The translations under genes and the position numbers were made by a program. Below, piece by piece: positions 33,577 through 42,954 of a stretch of 64,000 bases of DNA (its first letter is position 1; each line of letters starts with the position of its first letter). Origin of the DNA: Plasmodiophora brassicae (taxonomy: Eukaryota; Endomyxa; Phytomyxea; Plasmodiophorida; Plasmodiophoridae); the NCBI GenBank assembly GCA_039704465.1, contig JASFAU010000008.1, positions 1,178,001 through 1,242,000 on the forward strand. Direction: 5' to 3'. Below the pieces are notes generated by a model. The model did no database searches. It was not told where the DNA came from and saw only the letters and a list, made by a program, of their open reading frames with translations.

Positions 33577-33979
33577 ACCCTGCCCTGCCGTCGTATCGCC
33601 CTCCGAATAAACGGAGACAGGTCGTCGCCGGAGCCGGCTCCGGCGGACACGCGGTTGACCCCCGGAACCACAAAAATCGCGATGCGAACAAAAAACGGCG
33701 AGCGAAAACGGCGCACCGCCGGCGGCCGCGACGCAAAACCGGCGGTCGTGTTTTTTGGGCGCCCCATCGGCATCGCCTCCCTCCGCCAGTCTGGACGACG
33801 ACGAGCGGGCGGCGGTCGGGCGGGGCGGACGGGTCGAGTATTATTAATTTGGACGAGAGGCGACCGCGCGCGCGCGCCCAGCCCATAACGTTATTGGAGG
33901 CGCGCCTCGGTGCGCTCTGGTCGGGGAGGCGCTGCGGGCGTTGCGCGAGCGACGACGACGACCGCGGTGGTAGTCGTGT
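33577..33979. promoter_or_regulatory. Intergenic region between spherulin-4 and SRPK genes
   Basis: About 400 bp, purine/C-rich, with a CG-repeat run near 33865. Holds the spherulin 3' flank and the kinase promoter; no gene supported. Long minus-strand frames here are mirror artefacts. Confidence 0.5.
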
Positions 33980-35603
33980 ATGGGCCAGGCGGCGTCGTCG
34001 ACGTCGGTGTACCAGCAGCAGCAGCAGGCGAGCGGCGAGCCGTGCACGGCGTCCCGGCGGATGGCCCTGCCGCAGGAGATCGACAGCGTGTTCAGCGCCG
34101 CCATTCGGTATTATTTCCGCGGCGAATCCCTGCACGCGCTGCGCGGCGATGATCGCCTGCAGCGCAGCGAGGAAGGCGCCGACAACTACGGGGTCGGCGG
34201 ATACCATCGGGTCGGTCGATGACGATTGCGCGACACACACACACACACACACACACTGATCCGCCGCGTGCGTCCAGGTGACTCGCGGGCAGCTGTACAA
34301 CCAGCGGTACATGATCGTGTCGAAGCTCGGCTGGGGGCACTTCTCGACCGTGTGGCTGGCCGCCGACCTGCACCAGTTCTCGAGCGCGACCGGGGCGGCG
34401 CACGTGGCCCTGAAGATCCAGAAGGGCGAGGCGTCGTACATGGAGGCCGCCCTGGACGAGGTCAAGCTGCTCAAACGGGTCAGCGAGGCGACCGCGATGC
34501 TGGGCGCCGAGGTCCCCGTCACCCAGATGCGCGACTCGTTCATGGTCGTCGGCGATAACGGCAAGCACATGTGCACCGTGTTCGAGGTCCTCGGGGACAA
34601 CCTCCTGGAGCTGCTGAAGCGGTGCCCTGGCCGGCGGTTGCCGCTCGCGTCGGTGAAGGTGATCGCGCGCGACATCCTCAAGGGCCTGGACTTCCTGCAC
34701 CGGCGCTGCCGCATCATCCACACCGACCTGAAGCCCGAGAACGTCCTGGTGGCGTCGTCCGACCCGAAGATGGCGCAGCGGCTGGCGAGCGGCAAGGTGC
34801 ACGACCGGAAGGAGGGGTCGACCGCGCCCGTCGTGAAGATCGCCGACCTGGGCAACGCCTGCTGGACGGACCACCACTTCACCGACTACATCACGACCCG
34901 CCAGTACCGGTCGCCCGAGATCATCCTCAAGGCGCAGTACGACTGTTCGACGGACATCTGGTCGCTCGGCTGCATGTGCTTCGAGCTGATCACCGGCGAG
35001 TACCTGTTCGACCCGAAGGCGGACCGCTCGAAGGGGTACACGCGGAACGACGACCACCTGGCGCTGATGCTGGAGCTGATGGGGCCCGCCCCGCCCAGCC
35101 TGATACGCGGGGCCGCGTCCGACAAGTACTTTGACAGCAGCGGGCGCCTGTGCCGCGTGCCCGCCCTCGACTACTGGCCGCTCCACGAGCTGCTCAGGAA
35201 GAAGTACAGGTTCAGCCAGGAGGCCTCGGTCGAGATCGCCGCCTTCCTGCGCCCGATGCTGCACCTCGACCCGGCGCGGCGCGTCACCGCCGAGGCGCAC
35301 CTGCGCCACCCCTGGCTGCGGAACGATTCCGTCGTCCTCAACATGTCCCGTGTGGCGTCGGCGTCGTCGTCGTCCGCCCTGAAAGCGGCGGCGGCGGCGA
35401 CAATGTCGCCCAGGTCCGAGAACCGACCGAACGGCAAGGCCGTCGTCGACCGCGTTCGACGGTCGCAGGTGCCGAAGCTGATGGACGCGGTAAAGTCGTC
35501 CACGACGACCTCGGCGGCGGCGGCGGCCTCGACGCGGTCGTCCTGGAGAGGGTCCACGACGATCCTGTCGTCAAGTCGGCGCGCACGCCAACAGGAGGCG
35601 TGA
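33980..35603 (+). CDS. SRPK-family serine/arginine protein kinase
   Basis: Two exons, 33980-34210 and 34278-35603 (67-nt intron, phase 0), 518 aa. The splice joins DNYGVGGYHR to VTRGQLYNQRYM, the family's pre-kinase segment. Kinase signatures: LGWGHFSTVWLA (P-loop), VALKIQ (Lys), IHTDLKPENV (catalytic loop), KIADLGNACW (DLG in place of DFG, as in SRPKs), TTRQYRSPE, DIWSLGCMCFELITGEYLF. SRPKs phosphorylate RS domains of splicing factors. The spacer between kinase lobes is very short compared with animal SRPKs. MGQAASST at the start fits an N-myristoylation signal, unusual for the family. C-terminal ~90 residues are Ser/Ala/Arg-rich and disordered. Confidence 0.93.
34233..34256. repeat. (AC)n microsatellite inside SRPK intron
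   Basis: About eleven AC dinucleotides between the donor at 34211 and acceptor at 34277, 20 nt upstream of the acceptor, where a pyrimidine tract would normally be. Confidence 0.92.
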
Positions 35604-35862
35604 GGTGGTTGGGGGTACCGCCTGCTGGCCTCGCCATGGGCTATTTATATCTGCACTGCCTTCATGCGGCGCGGTTTTGTGCTGCGTGAGTTGTGCGCGC
35701 TCTCCCTGTCGTTCTATACAGGCCGGGTTGTATTGATACGCGCGCCTGAGCGTGCGCCGATGGCCCGCTGAAGCCACACGTTGTAGTCGAGGCGCAGATC
35801 ACAGAGCGGCATTGCCGCCTGACGAAGGTAATGAACGAGCGCCGTTGGTGTTATTAGGAACG

Positions 35863-38800
35863 TTACGGCGCCGGGGCGTCGACCAGGCGCTGCCGGACGT
35901 AGGTGCTGTGCACGATGCCCCGCTTGCCGTCGAGGGTGGCCCAGATCCATCCGCTGCCGGCGTCGATGGCGTCGGGGCCGAACACGTCGCCCTTCCTGAA
36001 GTTGAGCTGGCGCGCGTCCGTCAGCGGCGGCGCGTCGCTGATCGCTACGAGCACGAACGGCGGCGGTGGCGGCACGGTCGCCCTCGCGAACGTCGACGTC
36101 GACCGGGAGCTGGCCAGCTGCTGGAGGATGACGCACCACAACGCGTCGTCGTCGTCGTTCGTGTGCGGGCCGCGGTTCGCGGACGACGACGCCGAGGTCC
36201 CCCCGCCCGAGGTCGTGCTGGCCGACATGGTGTGCAGGGTGCTGGCGTGCGTGATCGTCCCCGTCATCGCCGTCCCGGTCATCGCCGTCCCCGTCGTCGC
36301 CGTCGTCTGCGTGTTCGTGTAATTGGCGGTCGCGTCGCCCATCGTGGGCATGCTGGCCGAGTCCCACCAGTTGATCACTGTCTGCAGCAGGGACGCGCTC
36401 TTCCCGGACAACGCCTTCGCGGACAGCGAGTGGACCATGAGGCCGGTCGGCGCCTTCGTCTGCGCGCCGTCCTGGACGGCGAACAGGTTGGCGTGCGCGG
36501 GCGCGACCCGCCGGCGGTCCGCCTGACGATTGCGCACCTGGGTCCGGACGACGTTCGCCTGGTAGGAGCAGGCCAGCCAGGTCGACAGGGCGTCCAGCGC
36601 CAGGAACACGTTGTCCGTGTACGCCGCGTACGTCGTGTACGTGGCCGAGGCGACGATCGACCAGCACCACAGCGCCGACTGGCAGAGCATCGTCAAGCCG
36701 ATGACGAACGACAGGCTGCTCAGGAACCGCCCGATGCGGACGTAGGCGCACGACACCTTCCCGTCCAGGCCGACGTAGTGCTCCGTCAGCTGCAGGCGCA
36801 GGAGGCGGCCGAGCAGCGGGATCACGACGGCGATCACGAGCTGCAGCGTCAGGACGATCATGCCGGCGAGCGTCTCCAGCAGCGGCATGCCCACGATGGT
36901 CGACAGCACCAGCAGCACCGGGCAGAACAGCATCATCAGCACCAGCGTCGTCAGCACGCGCCGGATCCGCAGCAGGTTCACCTGCCACCCAGTAGGTCGT
37001 GTGTCAGTGCGCCCCCGAAATCAAACAGTGCCGCGGGCGCCACGGACTGCGCGCGCCGCGGACATTCCCACGACAGGCGCAGTCCGTGGCCCGCGGCCCA
37101 TGTACCAGTCGAGGCTTACGTAGTACGGCCCGCGCGTCGTGGCGGTCGCCAGGTCGCCGGTCGACATCTGCTGGAAGCTGTCCTCGACGGCGAACAGCAG
37201 GGCGAGGAAGTACGCGAAGATGGCGAACTGCAGGAACTGGGTGGCGCCCGCCAACAGCTGCAGGGCGAGGGGCGCGCCGGCGCCGACCGGCCCCAGCAGC
37301 ATGATCAGGAGCAGGGTGCCGCGCGTCAGCGACTTGCCCGTGATCAGCGCCGTCATCGTCAGGAACGCGGAGCGCACACGGGCGCGCGATATGGCGTCCC
37401 GGGCGACGACCGACAGGCCGATCGCGAAGATCGCCGTCAGGATGGCGCACGCGGCGAACAGCGCCATCGGCGCCGCCTGCGCCGGATCGACCGCGCCCCG
37501 GGCGACCAGCTCAAAGTCGGTCAGGTGCGTGCACACGCACGTGGTCGCGTTGCCGGACGCGCGCACGTCGCAACCGCCAACCTGCCAGCCGAGCGCCGGC
37601 GTCGCCCTCCAGCGGCACTCGAGCGCGCCCGGCGCCCCGCCCGTCGGGTTCGGCATGGCGATCACGACCGGAGCGGGTAGGTTCGTCACCCGCGTCCCGT
37701 TCGGCGTCACGGCGACGACGGAGTGCACGTCGCCCACCAGGACGGACACGACGGCGGCGGCCGCCGCCGGCACCGATTGCTGGAACCGCACGCGGCACTG
37801 CGCTTCGAGCTGCGGGCAGAACGGTTCGCCGCCGAGCCGTCGCGCCTGGACGCCCCCGACGACCCGGTCACAGGCTGTGCAGTCGCCTGGCAGCATCGCC
37901 TGCGCCCATCGCAGGCCGACGTCCTGCAGCAGGCCGATGTCGGACGCGCCGATCGCCGTCGTCAGATCCGCGATCGTCGTCGGCAGCAACGGCGCCGTCG
38001 TCCCCGAGACGATCGCTCGGACGGCCGCCCGGGTCTCGGGCGTCTGGACGCCCATCGACGACAGCGCCGCCGACAGGCTCGCGATCTGCATCGACGTCAT
38101 GGCCGGCGACGGCGTCGGCAGCAGGGGGACCAGGCCGGCGCGGTCGACCACGTCGACCAGGACGCTGGAGGCCGCGATCAGGTCGTCGACGCTGGCGACG
38201 GCCGTCTGGAGGACGGCGGTCGACGACGGCGGGCAGCTGGACACGGCGACGACGTCCGTCGCCTGCGACACGATCCCGTTCGTGTCGACCATGTCGGCCG
38301 ACAGGAACACGGTGCAGGTGCCGGGGGACCCCAGCGGGAGCCGCGTCGTGATCGTGGCCGACGCGCTGCACGCGCCGTCGTTCAGCGGGCGACGATCGGG
38401 CCCGGCGCCGATGTAGAACCGGTAGCAGCGGGCGGGGTGCGACCACCCGGACGCCTGAAGCGTGAAGCTGGTGACCAGGGCGTAGCCGGAGGCGGGCGCG
38501 ACGAACAGGGCGCCGGCGCCGTTCCAGGGCGGCGTCGTGAAGGCCGCCCAGGCGCGCTGGTGCCCGGACACGTCCACGGCGACACGGTACGTCGTGTTCG
38601 GCGACAGCGCGTCCAGCGCCAACGTCAGGACCGGCGATGTCGTCGACGGCGACAGGACGGCGCCGGGCCGGGACAGATCCGGCGACGGCGACCACCAGGC
38701 GATGGTGGCGCCCGGGGCGAGGCCGTCCACCGGGATCGACAGCGTCAGCGGCACGGACGGGTCCGCTGTGGACGTCGCAGAGACAATGGGGGCGGGCAGC

Positions 38801-39989
38801 AGCAGGGCGGACGTCGCACGGGAGGTGCTCCGGCGCAACATGGTGACGGGTCGCAGTGTGCGCGTCGCTGTCGTCGACGACGACGGCGACGCGCAGACTC
38901 GCAGTGCCCAGGTCCTGCTCGTGTTGTAGGTCGGCGGCGGCGCCGGCAGGCACGTCATCGTGTAGCCCGTGTTCATCGGCAGGATTCTGTCGGGAACCCC
39001 CGCAGTGATCAGTGGGGGATGCCTGGGCGGTGCGAGTGACGCGCGTGCATACTGGAGATCGGTGACGGACGACAGGGGCGCGAGCACTTGCATCGGGAGG
39101 GTGACGAGATTGTTGTACGTCATGTCGCTGTATGAGTTTGGGCTCGTGTCAGGCCTGTCTGTGCGCAGACGGCCGTCGTATCGTACACTGTTTGTACGGA
39201 CGACAGGCCGGCGAACGCGTCGGCGTCGACAATGCTGATCATGTTGCTGTCGATGTAGAGCGCCTGGAGCAGCGTCAGCCGTCGGAATAGGCCGGACTGG
39301 ATCCGGATCAGCACGTTGCCGGACAGGGTCCTGTGGGGGCGCGCCCGTGTCAGCCTGCAACTGTGTGCGAACATGGGCCGCCATATCATGTACGACGGAC
39401 AGGGTCCTAAGCCTGGTCAGCGTGTCGAACACGCCGGCCTGCAGGTCGGTGATCTGGTTGCCGCCCAGGTCCCTGCCACCGTTCTCCCGTCAGCAACGAG
39501 CTACGCCGGGCAGGAACGGAGCGACGGGCCCATCGCGCGTCATACAATGCCAGCAGGCCTGTGAGCGCGTCGAACGTGCCCGCGGGGATCGTGGCCAGGC
39601 CATTGCCGTTCAGCGTCCTGGTTACACGTCTCCGGTCAGGTCGACCTGTGCACAGGCGCAAACGTCGCCTACAGTGCCGTGATGGTCGTCGGCAGCGTCA
39701 AGAACCACGACGAGTTCACGGACGCGATCTGCAGATGCGACAGGTTCCTGGTCAGGCGCGATTAGGCGACCCGGAAGACGTTCGCGGCTGGTGCGACGTG
39801 CTGTGCGTACAGGGTCGGCGGATTGCACCGGGACGCGTACCAGACGCAGGCGTTGCCTGTGCCGCCGTTGCACACCGACCAGCAGGACGCCAGCAACGTC
39901 GCGGTGCACAGGATCGCTCCCGTGCGGCGGCGCCCCCGACAGCTGGCGAACATTGTCGACGGGTTGCAGTCGCCGATGAATATCTCCAT
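35863..39989 (-). CDS. LRR-REJ-GPS-7TM-SH3 receptor (adhesion-GPCR-like)
   Basis: Seven exons: 39989-39811, 39747-39673, 39617-39546, 39472-39401, 39330-39187, 39127-37120 and 36981-35863; 1222 aa. Exon 1: hydrophobic signal and Cys cap (GNACVWYASRC). Exons 2-5 are phase-2 LRR exons (75, 72, 72 and 144 nt; e.g. DLGGNQITDLQAGVFDTL), and a sixth LRR opens exon 6. Then a REJ/PKD-like region, GPS CVCTHLTDF (711-719) and seven helices, the fourth to seventh in exon 7. The Thr/Ser-rich tail ends in a divergent SH3 (~1155-1215: LNFRKGDVF, GWIWA, GIVHSTYV), lacking ALYDY and the binding-groove Pro. The exon 4 donor (GTCCGT) is atypical. Core matches the GH18 receptor at 3790-9976. Predicted surface receptor with GPS self-cleavage and cytoplasmic scaffold tail. 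Confidence 0.88.
37030..37097. repeat. GC-rich inverted repeat inside receptor intron 6
   Basis: Arms 37030-37052 and 37077-37097 pair almost perfectly (one 2-nt bulge) around a ~24-nt loop, within the 138-nt intron 36982-37119, about twice the usual intron length here. It would form a strong hairpin in the pre-mRNA between donor and acceptor. Confidence 0.9.
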
Positions 39990-40280
39990 AGCAAATATCT
40001 CGGGCGCATGTCGACCCCGGTCGCCGTTGGCCCCGGCCCATGAGCGCGCGTCCTTCTCGTCGAAATTGCCGAATCATGTCTTCAACAGCAATGTCAATAC
40101 TCTAACGTCGTTCGTTGGGCTTCGCAGTAGAATCGATCGTGAGGCCCTGACGCCCAATTCGTCTGTTGTCCTGCGCCGGCGACACTCGGAGTCGCTGGGT
40201 TCGACACATCCTTCTTGGCACATGACGTACGACGACGTCGTACGTCCTCGATCGATCGCCGAGATTCACGTCGCTGGCCT
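39990..40280. other. Intergenic stretch
   Basis: Upstream flank of the LRR receptor and 3' flank of the phosphatase gene. A small perfect palindrome, GACGTACGACGTCGTACGTC, lies at 40223-40242; nothing else is supported. Confidence 0.5.
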
Positions 40281-40727
40281 TTATTGCTGGAACTTATTTC
40301 GCAGCCTCTCAACAGGGAAGCGCTTGTCCCGGAAGTAGTTCCTGACCCAGTCCTTTCGCGTCGTGTTCAACACGGACAGCGTCTGCTGAATCAGGCGCCG
40401 TTCCGTGCTGTCCGACTGGAGGTACTCCGCAACGATGGCTTCGTCGTCGATGTCGTCAAACAGCACGCGCACCAGGACTGCGACGACGATACCGGTGCGG
40501 TCGCGTCCCGATTTGCAGTGGACCAGAATTGGTGTCTTCGCCGCCAGCAGGGACAGCATTACGTCTCGGAGCCATTGGCGAACGTCCGGGCACGTCGTGT
40601 CGTACTTTTCGATGCTGACGTCGACGGCGATTGTCTCCAGAACAACAGAATATCCGACTGAGGTCAGCGTCCGCGTACGGTCTTCAAGGGGTCGATTGCG
40701 ACGTCGAGCCACCAGCTGACAGCGCAA
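40281..40727 (-). CDS. Dual-specificity/tyrosine phosphatase, 5' end uncertain
   Basis: Contains the cysteine phosphatase signature [10 protein letters not shown] (HCx5R), preceded by a hydrophobic strand (KTPILV) and followed by a helix ([10 protein letters not shown]), in a compact ~150-residue domain. There is no ATG at a sensible place; the frame opens at a TTG, and an upstream exon or an acceptor near 40663 is possible. The usual general-acid Asp loop is likely the [14 protein letters not shown] segment ([11 protein letters not shown]). Upstream on the same strand is a fragment of RPT3, so the 5' end may have been disturbed by rearrangement. Confidence 0.72.
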   Translation of the reverse strand: MRCQLVARRRNRPLEDRTRTLTSVGYSVVLETIAVDVSIEKYDTTCPDVRQWLRDVMLSLLAAKTPILVHCKSGRDRTGIVVAVLVRVLFDDIDDEAIVAEYLQSDSTERRLIQQTLSVLNTTRKDWVRNYFRDKRFPVERLRNKFQQ

Positions 40728-40737
40728 GGCCAGTTGG

Positions 40738-40802
40738 ACAGTCCACCTGCGTCAGCAGCTCCATCAGGATGTGCTGCACCTCGCGGTCGGCGCCGGTCTG
40801 CG
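40738..40802 (-). pseudogene. RPT3 fragment
   Basis: Minus-strand reading [20 protein letters not shown] copies RPT3 residues ([20 protein letters not shown]) encoded on the plus strand about 1.1 kb away. No other part of RPT3 is present here. Confidence 0.85.
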
Positions 40803-40918
40803 GTGTCTGTATTATTGCACAGGGCCATTAGTAATGTACGGTGGGCGGCGCCGGTTCGACCTGTTGGACGCGACGACGTTGTTTTTTGGCGATTGCCGCT
40901 TTTGCCGCGTCCGCGACG

Positions 40919-42280
40919 ATGGCGACGGCGATGCTGATCGACGATGTGACGACGGGGGCAGCGGCGCCGGTGCCGTACGGCGCGGGGCCGTCGTCGTCGG
41001 CGCCGCCGACCAAGCCTGTCGACCTGTACGTGACGCTGAAGGGGCTGCAGGACCAGATGGAGTTCCTGGCGATCCAGGAGGCGTACATCAAGGACGAGCA
41101 GAAGAACCTGAAGCGGGAGCTGCTGCGCGCCGAGGAGGAGGTCAAGCGCATCCAGTCCGTGCCCCTGGTCATCGGCCAGTTCCTCGAGATGGTCGACGAG
41201 TCCAGCGGCATCGTCCACAGCACCACCGGGCAGACGTACTACGCGCGGATCCTCAGGTCTCTTCGCGGTTCCTTCCCGCCCCGCCCCCCACTGATCGTTT
41301 GTCGCGCAGCACGATCGACCGCGAGGCGCTGAAGCCCAACTCGTCCGTCGCCCTCCATCGCCACTCGAACTCGCTGGTCGACATCCTCCCGCCGGAGGCC
41401 GACTCGACCATCAGCACGCTGGCCATCACCGGTACGTCGGTCGCGTGTGAACCACCCGCTCGTTGCTGCGCTGACGGCCGTCTCGCGACGCGCAGAGAAA
41501 CCCGACGTGACGTACGCGGACATCGGCGGCCTGGACATCCAGAAGCAGGAGATCCGCGAGGCGGTCGAGCTGCCGCTGACCCAGTTCGACCTGTACAGGA
41601 CGATCGGGATCGACCCGCCGCGCGGCGTCCTGATGTGGGGGCCGCCCGGCACGGGCAAGACGATGATGGCGAAGGCGGTCGCGCACCACACGACGGCGTC
41701 GTTCATCCGGGTGGTCGGGTCCGAGTTCGTCCAGAAGTACCTGGGCGAGGGGCCCCGCATGGTACGCGACGTGTTCCGCCTGGCCCGGGAGAACGCCCCG
41801 TCCATCATCTTCATCGACGAGGTCGACGCGATCGCCACGAAGCGGTTCGACGCGCAGACCGGCGCCGACCGCGAGGTGCAGCGCATCCTGATGGAGCTGC
41901 TGACGCAGATGGACGGGTTCGACCAGTCGACGAACGTCAAGGTGATCATGGCGACGAACCGGGCCGACACGCTCGACCCGGCGCTGCTGCGCCCCGGCCG
42001 TCTGGACCGCAAGATCGAGTTCCCGCCGCCGGACCGCCGCCAGAAGCGCCTCATCTTCCAGGTGGCGACCGCCAAGATGAACCTGTCCGAGGAGATCGAC
42101 CTGGAGGACTACGTGCAGCGCCCGGAGAAGGTGTCCGCCGCCGACATCGCGTCGATCGCCCAGGAGGCCGGCCTGCACGCCGTCCGCAACAACCGGTACG
42201 TCATCCTGCCCGCCGACTTCGAGAAGGCGTACAAGAACAACATCAAGAAGGCGGACACCGACTTTGAGTTCTACACGTAG
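40919..42280 (+). CDS. RPT3: 26S proteasome regulatory ATPase subunit 6B
   Basis: Three exons: 40919-41256, 41310-41431 and 41496-42280 (introns 53 and 64 nt, phases 2 and 1), 414 aa, the expected length. Order: N-terminal coiled coil ([19 protein letters not shown]), OB-fold part ([20 protein letters not shown]), then AAA+ domain with Walker [11 protein letters not shown], Walker [12 protein letters not shown], arginine-finger region [18 protein letters not shown], and C-terminal HbYX-like end (FEFYT). Block-by-block identity to PSMC4/Rpt3 ([31 protein letters not shown]) separates it from other Rpt subunits. It unfolds ubiquitinated substrates in the 19S particle. Two broken fragments of it lie elsewhere in the window. 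Confidence 0.96.
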
Positions 42281-42954
42281 GGTCCCGACGAGGGGCAATC
42301 CCCGCCACAGCCGCGCGTGTGCCCAATTACTGCTATCCGCACCCTGCCGGTCTGCCGCCCGCCGACGCCCACCCGATCATACGTACAACGCCCGCCGTTA
42401 CCGACTAGGCGTGTCCCCGTTTGCGATTGCGCGTTCACTGCGATTGGTTGCCGCCCGTGTTCGCCAGTGCCGGTACCTGTTGGACGCGTGCGCGCGTTGT
42501 GGTTCACCAGGGCGTGCCTTCGGGAAGGTCCGCCAGCAACGTCGCGATGCATTCGTCGAACGTGCCGCTTCAAGGCGTCGACGCGCGCAAACGTCATACT
42601 TCCCGTTGCGTTTTATGGCACGAGCACTTCATGTGCTTGTGGCAGAATAGCCCGGGTGGTCACCGTAGTATGGCAGTGGTCGCATTCATAGCCGCCTGGG
42701 CCGGGGCGAAGAGGTCTGCCACCGCGAGCTGCCCCTGTTCGAGCGCAAGTTGCACGCCTTGCGGTTGATACCGACCACACCAGTAGACCCACGTCGCGGT
42801 TAACGCCAACGTACAGTTCGCATCAGCTAGTCTAACTTGAGAGTGCACCCATGTATGTGATACAAGTAAACGTGTGGCGCACCATCATTCCATTAATAAC
42901 AGCCCTCGATAGTTAGACCAGGCGCGGGCGACGTGCACACACGCACACACACGG
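42281..42954. other. Intergenic stretch with a lone zinc-finger-like motif
   Basis: On the minus strand near 42530-42597 a frame reads TFARVDALKRHVRRMHRD, the F-x5-L-x2-H-x4-H half of a C2H2 finger, but the matching Cys pair is not in frame (a KCSCHKT segment lies just upstream). Could be a decayed or spliced zinc-finger gene; otherwise nothing. A CA-rich run occurs at 42934-42952. Confidence 0.35.

Noticed and set aside
34233..34256. Sequencing artefact at the CA run
   Set aside because: It lies wholly within an intron and frame is preserved on both sides, so there is no sign of error.
33569..34882. A 437-codon minus-strand frame opposite the SRPK gene
   Set aside because: Mirror frame of a GC-rich gene: no family signal, and its codon use reflects the kinase on the other strand.
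37021..39432. An 803-codon frame as a single exon of the LRR receptor
   Set aside because: Its first ~100 residues are Arg/Pro-rich read-through of two introns; phase-2 LRR exons fit far better.
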